From Quercus robur (taxonomy: Eukaryota; Streptophyta; Magnoliopsida; Fagales; Fagaceae): a stretch of DNA of 64,000 nt. A program made the translations under genes and the position numbers. The first letter of the stretch is position 1. Each line of letters starts with the position of its first letter. The notes under the pieces are model-generated. The model was not told the origin of the DNA and did not search any database. It saw only the letters and a list, made by a program, of their open reading frames with translations. The stretch covers positions 3,782,001 through 3,846,000 of the forward strand of contig NC_065537.1 of assembly GCF_932294415.1 (NCBI RefSeq), given 5' to 3'. Below, piece after piece: positions 11,707-23,229 of this stretch.

Positions 11707-11791
11707 ATATTGCAACATAATATATAAAATAAAACGAAACCCAGAATTCAAAAGCTGTGAAAAATGAAAAAAAAAAAAAAAAATTATCCGA

Positions 11792-11870
11792 GGCCTCAGA
11801 ATTGAAAAAGTTGTATACATCAAAGAGGGTATCTCAGATGGTACGGACAATAATTGGTGCTTCACAGGCC
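11792..11870 (-). ncRNA. Candidate box C/D snoRNA (partner at 10054-10133)
   Basis: Same plan as 10054-10133: GGCC/GGCC closing stem, box C in the form GTGAAGC (two changes from GTGATGA), the unchanged TTGTCCGTACCAT before CTGA (D'), TTGATGT (C') and a terminal CTGA (D). It is the first unit after the promoter-like region at 11996-12032. The weaker box C is odd given its promoter-near place. Its paired copy has the better box C but lies far from a visible promoter. Confidence 0.65.
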
Positions 11871-11995
11871 ACACACTATACGATATTTACAAAGAACACA
11901 AACACAGAGAGAAAGAGAGAAAGAGAGAGAGAAGCTGAATGAAAATTTTGAGGTTTTGGGTGAGGGTTGTCGAAGAGGTTTTGGTCTAAGAGGGA

Positions 11996-12032
11996 TTTAT
12001 ATAGTAGAGTGGTGATGCAGATGAAACCCTAA
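11996..12032 (-). promoter_or_regulatory. TATA box and telo-box of the snoRNA locus
   Basis: On the minus strand the sequence holds ACTATATAAAT (plus 11996-12005), with TTAGGGTTT upstream of it (plus aaaccctaa, 12024-12032). The telo-box AAACCCTAA near a TATA box is a known arrangement in plant promoters of snoRNA and ribosomal genes. Downstream comes a CT-rich leader (plus strand gagagaaagagagaa, about 11906-11935), then the first snoRNA candidate about 125 bases from the TATA box. Confidence 0.6.
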
Positions 12033-12349
12033 TCTTACTCGTGGTTTGAATTTACCAAACTACCCTCAAAGTTGAAATCATTATTATTATTTTTAAATTG
12101 CATTGATATGCCCTTAATATTTATATGGTTGCAGTGAGACCCTTCTAGGGTTCATTATTTGCAGCATCACTTTCACATGGTGTGGATCGATAATACATCA
12201 ATGTAGATCCACATAATATGAGAAGGAGGAGGTATATGTATAGACATTATTTTTTTCATATCGCGTGAATCTTACATTATAAGTTCTTATGTAGGACTTG
12301 CTTTCAAAAGAAAAAAGTTCTTATGTAGGACTTAAATGCTTATTTCTTA

Positions 12350-12868
12350 CTAGCTTGTAATTTATATATACGCATAGTTGTATTTAAAAATAAATACAAT
12401 TTTTTATCATAAAATTATACATAACTAATTGAATTATTAAAAAATAAATGTAATTAGATGCATATTAACTTGTTTGCCTAAGTTTAATATTACTTATGAT
12501 TATTTTTATTCTAATTATTAATTCTTGATTTGACCTATAAAAAAAATGTCCATTCTTGATAGTTTTGTTTTAGATTAAAAAAAAAATTTAACTTAATTTT
12601 GTTATTGTTAAGTAATAAATTTATTTTATGTTTATATTTTTCAAATAAGATATGAATAATCAAATTTTGAGATCCTGATTAAATTTTTCATTGAAATTTT
12701 ATATTGAACTCTTTGTATATTTTGGACTAGATTAACTCAAGTGGCACAAAAAATTTAAAAATTAGATGGGACACGTGGCAAAAGTAGACTCCAATTGAAA
12801 ACTTTATTGTATTTTCTCTAGTTTTGACTTTATATATGATATGATATGATATATATATATATATATGA
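12350..12868 (-). mobile_element. Short non-autonomous Helitron (family shared with 1824-2266)
   Basis: The minus-strand 5' end is TCATATATAT preceded by A. The 3' end is AAATTACAAGCTAG followed by T. Both ends fit insertion between A and T. The interior shares the GGGACACGTGGC and CCAATTG blocks with 1824-2266. The subterminal hairpin is worn here compared with that copy. Non-coding, 519 bp. Confidence 0.65.
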
Positions 12869-12961
12869 TTAGTCCTACATTGGGAGGGAGATGATGCATG
12901 TGTTAGATTTGGGAGTTAATTATTGGATTCTAATAATAATATTATTATTATTATTTTTTTA

Positions 12962-13320
12962 GGGGTGGGGGGGGGGGTGTTGAAATATATTAGCTGAAAT
13001 TGGAGTACAACAAGGTTAAGAGAATGTATACAGCATTATAGACCATCAAGGTGGATGAGGTGTCTCACCGTTGGAGGAGACACTCCTTTCCATACCTGAT
13101 AAGTCTCATTACATCTAGCAAAGTGAGCAAGCTCATGCGCAACCATGTTATATTCCCTTTTTAGATATCTGAAGTTCCAGCTTCTAAAAGACTCGAGGAG
13201 ATTGATGATTCCCTGGATAAGGTGGCCTATTTCCCCAAGGACTTCTTTTGACAGGATTCTAATATTAATTCTGATTGTTTGGATTAACAAATTTCATATA
13301 AGATTATTGGGACCCAATGA
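12962..13320 (-). mobile_element. LINE-type RNase H fragment
   Basis: The minus frame at 13036-13290 reads like the end of a LINE-type RNase H domain: IGHLIQGIINLLESF, then NFRYLKREYNMVAHELAHFA. Such tails (R..N..AH.LA) are shared by plant LINEs and by some host RNase H-like genes. The N-terminal two thirds of the domain are missing. The fragment ends near a poly-G/poly-T stretch at 12952-12977. Confidence 0.6.
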
Positions 13321-13851
13321 GCTAGGATAGTCTATACCGAAAGAGACAAATTCATACCCTACAAGTTTCTAAGGCTTGCTTTGGTGGAATGTTAATGCCT
13401 TTGCCCCCACTTTTGCTTGCTCTCTCATCCCTCCCAAGTCCCACCTTTGCCTATATTTATACTTTTATTCACTTCATCGGTTACTCGAAGAGTCCACTAG
13501 CATCTAGAGCAGTATATGCAATTGAAAGGTATGCCACTAAACAGGGGTGCTTGTTATAAAGGCTACGAATGTTACAACATGCTACAGATTTGATGTAGTT
13601 TGATTTCTAATTGAGGTAGTTCTAGCAAATATTTGGTGGATTATGTTTGAACTAAACAAGATAAAATCCTCATATGAGATCCTTGGCAGCGGGAGGTGGG
13701 GAGTTATAACTGGCAATTTTATGATTCGTTCAAAAAATGTCTTGAGATTCAGGCAATTTTCCATGATATAACTGGCAAATACGTCTCTTCTCTTGTTAAC
13801 ATACTTTATTGTTTAGGCAAAATTACACCTTTTTTTTAGTATAGGATAAGA
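13321..13851. other. Non-coding stretch
   Basis: No gene or mobile element was recognised. Short frames here lack any family look. Confidence 0.4.
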
Positions 13852-14086
13852 TCACATCTAATTTTTATTTAGATGTATTAATATACTTTTGATTTTTAAG
13901 CATCTAAATTAAAATTTTAAATTTTGTATGTAGTCATCATTTGTTTATTGGAACAAAATATTGTGATTAAAATTAGATGTATTAATATACTTTTGATTTT
14001 TAAGCATCTAAATTAAAATTTTAAATTTTGTATGTAGTCATCATTTGTTTATTGGAACAAAATATTGTGATATCTATAAATTTCAA
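13852..14086. repeat. Tandem direct repeat, two units of about 117 bp
   Basis: The block beginning attagatgtattaatatac and ending ggaacaaaatattgtgat occurs twice in a row with almost no change. A diverged third copy is near 15185-15275. Recent local duplication inside an older repeat. Confidence 0.8.
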
Positions 14087-14389
14087 TAAAGCCCAAATTT
14101 GATAAGAATATGGTGTAAACTCTCCAATACGAACATGCTGCGTCAGAATTTCACATGGGTTTTGTAGGGACAATAGTATAGCTTCAAGAAATCATAAATT
14201 GAACATAAATATGGTTTTGCTTTGTTTCCATGGCAGAATAAGGTGAAGAAAGAGTATATATGAGGGAGATTTCATGTTTCTTGAAGAGATGTGGCCACGA
14301 TTGGAGTGAATCTTGAGAGTTGGTGAGTGTGGTAGCAAGGTTAGGGAAGTCCAGTAACCCAAGGGAGGGCGCACACTAGAGATCATATT

Positions 14390-14950
14390 CCACCCTAGCA
14401 ATTCCAATATACATTCAACCATCTTAATGCCCTCTCTTTATTCTAAGCATGTGTTACTAGGCTCGACGCTCGTAAAACATATTGCAACAAATTATAAATA
14501 AAACAATTTACTTGTATTTTGTCGGTGTGGGATAATGAGGGATATGTCTTGTTATTTTAAGTGTTCAGTACTTCGATTACCTTTATATTTCTCCATATCT
14601 CGAAAGTCACCATGGTTTGCAAGTGACAAATTCGTGTATGTGTAGGCGGAAAATTAAACCAAAACTGATCCTTCGAATCACCTGGCCTGATAATTATTAT
14701 AAGATACTGCCCCAAAACTCACACAGCCCAAAATAGATATTCATTGAGTCTATTAATTATGTTGGCCCGAGATAGCCAAGTGACTATTTTTTGTATTTAG
14801 GATTTTAGGATTTTTCAAGTTGTTATCAATTGCATTTATCTTCCAACTTGCAAGTTATAGAATTACCTTTACATTGGATTGGTTGAAGATCAATAGCGCA
14901 AAGAGTTGGTCTAAAGCTACAACAAAATCTCACTACATTTTCATAACATC
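14390..14950. repeat. Segmental duplication, copy 1 (partner at 16475-17035)
   Basis: Shared words in the same order include aacatacattcaaccatctt or close forms, acaaattataaataaa, gtgtgggataa and ggttgaagatcaata. The copies are clearly diverged. Non-coding. The stretch 14960-15020 that follows starts gggccggctttagg and has gcccccaaaag, like the end of the hAT-like element at 38466-39066. Confidence 0.7.
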
Positions 14951-15639
14951 TAAAATATAGGGCCGGCTTTAGGTTTAGGTCACTTAGGCCATGACGTAGG
15001 ATCCGAGAAAAGCCCCCAAAAGGGGGAATACATAATTTTTTTTTTAAAAAAAGGATGAGGTGTACTTTTTTTTCCTCTACTTTTAAGAAGGTTTGAAAAA
15101 TTTAGAAGTGTTCTTCCCTTTTCAGTACAAGTAGCTACAAGACTTGCTATAACTTTTTACTATCGTATGATGGTTATTGCCTTTGTTCAATATACTTTAG
15201 ATTTTTAAGTATCTAAGTTAATATTTTAAAATTTGTGTGTTCTCCTTTGCTTAATTGAACAAAATATTTTGATATTGGTATGTATATATATATATATACA
15301 CACACACACATATTATTTGTATATTTATAAATGCAAAACAATAACTCTTTACTATATAAATATAATTTAATTTGTTTAGGCAATATTCTTTCATCACCAA
15401 ATAATTTTTGTTAATTACCACTTGGTCCATAATATTATGTCAAGACGGTATCTAATGTTTCAAATGCGTCTATTTAGTTCCCCAATATTTTTGATATTGT
15501 GTTAAAATAATTCTTCGAATAGAAAAAGCTAACATAACTAACATTAATATTAAAATTCTATTTTTTATACCGCCTCACCTACCAATTCCATTCCAGTTTA
15601 ACATTTTTTTTTTTTTTCATTTTACATCTTTATAAAATA

Positions 15640-16290
15640 CAAATTTTTACCATGTTTGAGAAAATAATAATTAGAAAAAGGTAAACCCAGATTGATACAT
15701 GTCATTGAAGAAAGTTATTAAAAAACACACACACACAAAAACACAAAAACAAAACAGAAATTCAACGAATTTTTAGTTTTTTCTTTACCAAAATTGATTA
15801 TAAAAAAGAAGAAGAAGATAAAGGTAATTGAAAGAAAAAGGGAAAACAAAATTTTTTTTTTTTTAAGTAAAAACAGTTTGATAATTAAAAAAAAAAAATT
15901 TACCATGTTTGAGAAAATAATAATTAAAAGAAGTAAACCCAGATTGATGCATGTCATTGGAAAAAGCTAAAATAAAAAACAACAACAAATTTAAAATTTT
16001 TAACCAAAATCGATTTAAAAAAAGTAGATAAAGGTAATTAAAAAGTTTATTAAAAGAAAATGGCAAAACAATTTTATATTTTAAAAAAGTAAAAACAGAG
16101 CGATAAAAATAATAAAAAATAATTTTTTTTTTACTGTGTTTGTGAAGATAATAATTAAAAAAAGTAAACACAGATTAATACATATCATTGGAAAACGTTA
16201 AAAAAAAAAACAATGAATTTTTAGTTTATTTACCAAGATTGATTAAAAGAAAAGTAGATAAAGGTAATTATAAAAAGTGGTTGTTTGTAT
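15640..16290. repeat. About three tandem units of about 240 bp, AT-rich
   Basis: Units begin near 15648, 15900 and 16135, each with accatgtttgagaaaataat or a close variant, followed by gtaaacccagattgat and catgtcattg, then gataaaggtaatt. Homopolymer runs vary between units. Non-coding. The minus-strand frames rich in F, L and N here are low-complexity shadows. Confidence 0.75.
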
Positions 16291-16474
16291 GGGGAAGAAC
16301 CTAGGGTAGCATGCTAGGAAGGGCTGTGTTGAGTTGTATTTGTGAGATGTCCAATCATCGATTTCAACAAAGTTAGATTGCTACCCAACCTTGGTGGTTA
16401 GGGGAGGTCCTTTAACCCAAGGATTAGGGGGGCATGCTAGAAATAACAAACCAACACTCCACCAAATCCACCTA

Positions 16475-17035
16475 GCAATTCCAACATACATTCAACCATC
16501 TTAATGCCCCCACTGAGTTATAAGCTTACGTTACTAAGCTCGGCACTTGTAAAGCCTATTGGAACAAATTATAAATAAAAAAATTTGCTTGTATTTTGTC
16601 AGTGTGGGATAACTGAAGGATATGTATTGTTGTTTCAAGCGTTCAGTAATTCTATTATCTTTTTCTTCTTCTTTATCTCGAAAGTCATCCTTGGTTTCCA
16701 AGTGACAAACTTTTAGCTGTAACAGAATTTTAGGCTTTAAATTAAACCAAAACCGATCCTTCAAGGCACCTGATGATTGTCATAATATACTGCCCTCAGA
16801 TAACCAAAACTCTCACAACCCATAATAGAGATTAATGGTGTCTATAAGACGATATCTCTGTTGGCCTGAGATAGCAAAGTGACTTCCTTTTGTATTGAAG
16901 GACCTTCAGGGTGTTATCTTATGCATATATCTTTCAACTTGCAACTCATATCGTACCTTTTCATTCGATTGGTTGAAGATCAATAATGCAAAGATTTGTT
17001 TTATGGCCGCAACAAAGTCTCACAACATTTTCACA
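16475..17035. repeat. Segmental duplication, copy 2 (partner at 14390-14950)
   Basis: Parallels 14390-14950 in order and orientation, about 2.1 kb downstream, with the 240-bp tandem units between them. Non-coding. Confidence 0.7.
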
Positions 17036-17082
17036 ACAACTGAAGTGTCAGCCCATCATAAGTTGAAATAAAATAATAAAAT

Positions 17083-17180
17083 ATTATACTGGACTAACCG
17101 CAGCTAAAAAACAAGATTGTTGTAACATTTATTATACTGGACCAACCACAGCTAAAAAACAAGATTGTTGTAACATTTTG
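17083..17180. repeat. Two tandem units of about 48 bp
   Basis: The phrase ttatactgga, then cagctaaaaaacaagattg, then ttgtaacatt is repeated head to tail with one or two changes. Confidence 0.8.
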
Positions 17181-17631
17181 TTATGTCCTATAGGTGCAAT
17201 TTGGAGATGCAGAACACCCAAACAAGAAAAATCAGGTCTATATATATAGTTTGCAAAATCTCAATTACTCACTCCCTGTCCATTCTGATGTCTAGTTCAT
17301 TTAATTGTGTCAAGACCAGAAAGTAAGAATGCTTAAAATCACTGAAGAAACAAAATGGATTATTTTGTTATGACAAGGAAAATCAAGATGGCTATCATCA
17401 AATAATTTGTAGTACAGTGAAACCAGAACTGATTAATGCATGGAGAAACTCAAGCACAGTGCTACAATTGTTTCACTTGCAAGGCACAGCCAAAATAATA
17501 ATGTAGGTAGGGGATTTACATAGGAGATTCAACAACTTGAAGATTGTTAGTTCTTAAAAGTCTTTTCAAAAAATGAAGACTGAACTCTTAGCTTATGACA
17601 ACTTGTTATCATCCTAGGGAATTTGGTGATA

Positions 17632-20600
17632 TTATAGCTTGGCCTTGTGTTCAGGCCTGTGTGTAAACTCAAAATCTATATGTACAAAAGCTCGTTCAAC
17701 TTCAGGGAGTAGCTCAAGCTTCTCTTGGAGTGTCTCACCAATATTATGAGCTTTGTTCAGAAACATGTCTTCTGGCAATACTATGTCAACCTCCACAAAG
17801 TAGTGAGAACCAAAAGTGTATGCTCTAACTGTGTCAATGTGCTTAATTTCTTCATGGTGGTTCCATATCAGATATGTTATCTTCGCCAAGAAATCAGGAG
17901 GTGCGGTTCTTCCAATTAGGGAACATACATTCTCAATGACTGTCTTTGCCCATGTATTTATTGTATATAATGCTATCTGCATTATTAGTTCAAGAACTCA
18001 TCATTAGTGGATAAACTAAGGTTAGCTCGCTGGAAGATTGGAAATTCGATCGTGTCTCCAATTTAATAGTGTGTTATTTCAAGGCACATAAAGGCATTTG
18101 AAGCATAAAACCTCAAAGTTTCCTTCTTTTCTTTCGCCGGTCATGTTTGCCGATAAGTGTAAAATTGTAGGAATATTCAAGCTTTAGAATAATGCAATTA
18201 CCACAACATTTTTACAACTGTTGAGTTGGAAAATTGTTATTTATCCTCATTATAATTCACTACTGATATCACTTTATTAACAACCATTAACAATTTTCCA
18301 TCTTGACAGTTATAAAATATGTTATGACTAGATTTTTTGAAAGCTTTAATGTGGGGTAGTGAAAAGCTTTGGGAGGAAAAAAAAAGTTTGTCTTATTTTG
18401 AACTCACCATAATAGCTCCAGAGGGATCAATCCACCAGTAATATTTGTTGGCTAAAACAGCTGCTGCTAAACCAATTGAATTAGTAATAACATCAAAAAA
18501 ATGATCTTGCGCATATGCTCTAACAATTTTGTTTTTAAATCTTCGACAGTAAACCATGAGCACAAACTTCACAACTGTAACAGAAACCATAATCCCAATT
18601 ACCCATTTCTCCTGTTCTTCATCCATTTCAGGGTGGGACTGTAATCAAGATTGTCATATAAAAGATGAAAGCAATATTAGTAATGAAACAGGCATCAAGT
18701 TAAACAAACTTAACTGTATCTAGACAAAAACAGTTTCCTACATCCAATATATAAATGACAGGAGACAACTATTCTCTCATAAAGTGGAATTTTGAACTGA
18801 AAAAAAGAGGTTCAAATCTAAAATCTATTGATTCCTGAGAAAACTGACTAAATACTGTCAGTAAATGAACATTATTTTTTATTACTGATGGTCATAGTTG
18901 ACAACATCCACATCAGACAGCATCACTACATTAGAGGGAGTAGGCTACATGTATCAAATGGATGTGTAAATCACTCCAAAAATTAGTGAGGAAAACAGGT
19001 ATGAATTGTTGAAGTGTCAAAAAATGTCTACACCATTTAATTGAAGTGACCTACCATATAGCGTAGCATCTAAAATCATTAAAAGGAATCCATATAACAT
19101 AGGAATAAATTGAGAAACTATCCTGGAATTTCTACCAAACTCTCTTCCCCTCCCCCCTCCTCTCTAAAGCAAATTTCTATAAAACTACTAAATGATTTTT
19201 TTCTTTCTTTGTTAGACATGAATATCTGCCTAATTATAGAGAGGACAATAGCCATACATGCTCACATGTTGCATCCACTTACTCATATGAGATTGAAGAG
19301 AAAAAAACCATGCTTGGGCTATTACGAAGAAGTGATACATTTACTTGGTGCCTGAAACCAGTTGTAGACTGTCTAGGCAGCCTTTAACGGTAAACAGCCA
19401 ATAAGATTGAAATTGCATACCTTACTCAATAATTGTTGAACAGACTCTAGCAAGATTTGCAATCCAAGAGTTGCCATTACCGATGCAAAAACAATGATAC
19501 CCTGCATACTCAAGCTTGGTTAGTAAAGGCTTGTAGTAATTAAAACAAAAGCAAACTTTTAAGGAAAAATTTAAAAGGCCAAGACAGATGGTATGACTTT
19601 TCAGTCGCAGGTTTGCCTGTGTTATAAGGATTGCTGGCAAGCCTTAGGTCTACATAACAAAAAACATGTTCATTCTTGAACTTACAGTTCCAAAACTAAG
19701 CTGTCATTGATCTAACTCAGATGAACCTTTAAGTGTTTGACTGTTTTGTAACACATGCACGAAATATTGGATTGAAACAACTAGGAAGTTTGATGCCTTA
19801 AACCCCAAGGGGCGGGGGGGAGGGTAGCACAATAGGTTGGAGATCATGCCTTATGAAGAGTAGGTCTCTGGTTTGAATCACTTCTTAGACATAGTGCTGG
19901 GACTGAAATTCACTCATCCAAAAAATGAAAGTTTGATGCCTTACCACTGGCTGCATCCGTCTTTTTCCAATCGGATAGTGATACTGGTTTGGGTTTCTCA
20001 TGGAATATGTGGTGAACCACAAAATAAACCCTGACAAGAGATCCAAGAGGGAATCCAAGGTAGATGCAATAACTGCCAATGATCTGCTCTCAATAGAAGC
20101 AAAAACCTTTGCTCCAAAAAGCACCAAATTAGCTATATTTGATGCATGAATTGCCATCCTCTCACTCCGAGCAAGCTGCTTCATTTCATCCTGATAAAGC
20201 AGTGTTCAATGCCACACAAGTATTCAGTTAAGAAAGGTATGTAGTAGTCAGAAGTATCATACTTTTGGTAAACATAAGTTCTTGAACCTTTCTATTGATC
20301 ATGTTAATACTTGGTTCTAAGTCACTACTGATACAAAACACTTTTGACTAGAATAGTAGTAATTCAAAAAATATTGCCTTTATTTTGCAAAATTGAATTA
20401 AAAAAAATGCATTCCTTTTGTTTTCCCACAAGTTAAAATCTGAGCAGGAACTACTTGTAAATATGCCCTCTTAAACTTGAGCTAGTTCAGAACTAACTTT
20501 TTGCCCAATTAGGAAGCCAACCATGTTTATATTAAGATTGTCCAAAACACATCGAACATTGAAACTTCATACAAAGTTACGGAGAATAAACAAAACAACC

Positions 20601-21551
20601 ATGTCAACCAACCTCTGTGAGACTTCCAGGACAACCACCTGTTTCAGTCATGGCCTCCATTTCGCTGAACCCTTCAAAGAGCTCTTTTTGCTTCTTATAG
20701 TACTCTGTAACCCTGGATCGTTTCCCTGAGATCAAGAACAAAATGAAAAAAAAAGTAAATCAATGAACGAGATTAGTTGGGAGATTCTTCAGCAAGGCTC
20801 ACAGACAGATGGAAATGACCCAAATTATCATTTATGAAGCCATTTTTATAAATAAATTAAACATCAGGCAAGAAAAGCATTAGGAAAAATTAAGAGCATT
20901 AACAAATTAATTTCAAACTGCTGTCTTAAGAAGAAAATATTCTCTTAAGGGCAGAAGAGCAATGCAAGCATATAGACTATAGTGATTCAACTGATATATG
21001 CAATACAAAACAAGTTGGAAATGATCTTTCTTCTAGCAATAAAATAATGAATATCCAATCAGTTATTCATTTAAGGCTCTGCTACCTCAGGATCAGGCTA
21101 GCCATTCAAGGCTGAAAGCATTGGATACAATGGAAATCATACTTCTTTTTACAGCAATCTTAATGGCAATAATGTCACCGAGAGTTTCTTCATTAAATTA
21201 AATAAACTACCAATTTTGTATGCTTCTGTGGTAGATGAGACACAATTCCATTCTTAGACCATTTCGGATCAAAGGAAAATAGATTAGCATACTAGATGTA
21301 AACAACCTTGAAGATTGTTCACCAAGTTGAACTTTGTGACAAAAAATTCAAAGACAAAAAATTTTAACAACTGGCATTTCTCATTTTCTGAGATAAACAA
21401 AAAGCTTGACTAGAAAAACCTTGTCATAACTCATAACAGGCCTTGCATCACTACTCTTTCTTCTCATTATTCCATCTTTACCAAATATGAGTAGAAAGTG
21501 CATCACTCTAAAATTGTATACCCTCTTTCTTAACTTTTGATCATATAATAA

Positions 21552-21618
<67 letters not shown>

Positions 21619-23145
21619 TTTTTCTGGAAGGGTATATGTTTATGTATGCACTTTCCATTCCTAATATGTGTTTATTTTGTAATCAACTTTTACACAGCTG
21701 AATCAAACCCAACTCAAATTCCAAGGGAATCTTGTTAATGACCTCATCTATGGATATTTAAAACTCACCTTAGATATTTTAAAGCCTGGACCGAATGGAT
21801 AGTTTTAGCCACTATGGACCAGATGCTAGAGTTCAAATCCAATTGTTTAAAAAAAATTACAAAAAATGGAAAGCATTTCTGGGAACATACTTGTTGATGT
21901 CAAACTAAGTCACCTGAGCTAAAATCAAAATCACATTGAATGATACGGTACCAGCCATGGAAAGGACAAAAAAAGAAGAATCACGTCTATACAAATATCA
22001 TTGACAAATGAATTAAAAAGTGAAAATAGCTAAAATTATACCAGCAATTATATGTGCAAAATCTATCTAGCACTCCCTTATTTGAAATTTCCATGAAAGG
22101 GAAGCATTTAAAGGACCTAAAAATAATGAATAACAAATAATGACATCATTTAGCAAACTCTAATATTTGGGCCAGAGGTTATTGTTGATGGTACAACTTT
22201 TCTTTGGGACTAGGAGGCAGGGGTGGGAGTTTTTCAGGGGAAACAAAAATGCCATGGCAACGTTAGTAGTTATTGATACAAGTCTTTTTGTAAAGCATAA
22301 CAATTTACATGAACACAGTCACTTCCTTTAATTGTGAAGCTGTTTTCTGTGTGTCCCTTACCCGTTTGGTGAAACGGTTTCAAACCACACGTTTTCAAAG
22401 TACAATTTTTTAAATTCGATTTTTTTCAAGGTACAATTTTTCAAGCTACCTAGTTTTCAAAAAAGCTGAAAATTAAGCTGTATCAAACAGTCTATAAGTC
22501 TTTCAAATATATCATCTGCATCATAGAAAGCTTATCACTTTGTTAATTTTCTTACTTCAATTCTTTTATGCCTCACCCCTATAATAAATTTCCAGTGATT
22601 TTGTATACAGTGGAAAGCCCCTCTAAATTAATCCTAGTTAATTTTATACAATTGTTCACTTTATATTTCTGGTCACACAAGCCATGTTTTCATAAGGGTT
22701 CTGCTATATCTGAGTTTTGACAATCATGGTGATAGTCCTCTATAGTGTATATGTATAATATGAGTTTCATCCTCACATTCTTTGGTCTTCAATTTGCTAT
22801 ATCCGATTACCAAAAGTTTGTTTCATTTAGTGATAAACATATTAATAGCTCTACAGCCAATGATAACAAGGAACTAAGTTAGAAAGAGTTTGTTTGAGAT
22901 AGAAACAAAAACACAAGGCGATGAGAATGAAGAAGAGAAGGCTTACTAGCACGAAAAAGCTGTGGGAAAGTACTATGATGATGGTCATCATCATCTACGT
23001 TTTGCTGTGGCAGACAAAACTCCTTAATATTGAGTCTCCATGAAGATGTTGTCTGGCTTGACACTTTGGTACTTGTGTCAACTTCTGATGACCAAAAAGG
23101 CTCAATTCTGCCATTTTCACCTATCACAGTTCCACTCTCACCCAT
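17632..23145 (-). CDS. MTP10: Metal tolerance protein, Mn-type cation diffusion facilitator (MTP9/MTP10-like), complete, six exons
   Basis: Exons, in transcript order: 23145-22947, 20725-20613, 20190-19945, 19501-19421, 18638-18408, 17976-17632. All introns fit GT-AG, and the joined length gives 404 residues, normal for this clade. Family role: proton-coupled export of Mn2+ (and related metals) from the cytosol into a compartment. Visible features: an Asp/His run at residues 51-57, EYYKKQ near 75, the first DxxxD (DSLLD, 150-154) in a membrane helix, the [11 protein letters not shown] turn at the end of exon 3, the second DxxxD (DHFFD, 258-262), WWIDP, then the C-terminal dimer domain with [19 protein letters not shown] and a RPEHK end. 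Two DxxxD motifs mark the Mn-CDF subgroup, and the WWIDP and RPEHK wording is closer to Arabidopsis MTP9/MTP10 than to MTP11. Intron 1 is 2.2 kb. Intron 3 carries a SINE. MTP9 versus MTP10 cannot be decided. Confidence 0.95.
19801..19928 (+). mobile_element. tRNA-derived SINE in intron 3 of the MTP gene
   Basis: The body has a pol III A-box-like stretch (tagcacaataggttgg) and a B-box-like tctggtttgaatcac. It is flanked by a perfect 15-bp target duplication, aagtttgatgcctta, at 19786-19800 and 19929-19943. The right-hand copy is the start of intron 3 itself: the exon 3 donor GT lies at 19944-19943 on the minus strand. It is inserted antisense to the MTP gene. The perfect duplication suggests a fairly recent insertion. 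Confidence 0.8.
21545..21618. repeat. AAT microsatellite in MTP intron 1
   Basis: About 24 units of the trinucleotide aat, with an imperfection near 21561. Confidence 0.95.
22361..22497. mobile_element. MITE-like element in MTP intron 1
   Basis: The left edge cccgtttggtgaaac and the reverse complement of the right edge, gctgtatcaaacagtc, form imperfect inverted ends around an AT-rich core with a repeated aaggtacaattttt phrase. The GTTTGG-type end suggests hAT. The borders are approximate. Confidence 0.4.
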
Positions 23146-23216
23146 TAAATCTCTCTCAAAAACTCTCTTATTTGTATTTGAGCATTTTCTGAACCAATAA
23201 TGCCTTGCAAAGTTTC

Positions 23217-23229
23217 CTTATATATAGAG
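23217..23229 (-). promoter_or_regulatory. TATA box of the MTP gene
   Basis: The minus strand reads CTATATATAAGG about 75-85 bases upstream of the start codon at 23145. An ATTGG (CCAAT) word lies between it and the ATG. The leader is short and CT/GA-rich just before the ATG. Confidence 0.6.

Noticed and set aside
21782-21858. Possible second SINE in MTP intron 1 (gttttagccactatgg, then gagttcaaatccaa)
   Set aside because: The B-box-like word is there, but no target duplication or clear tail was found.
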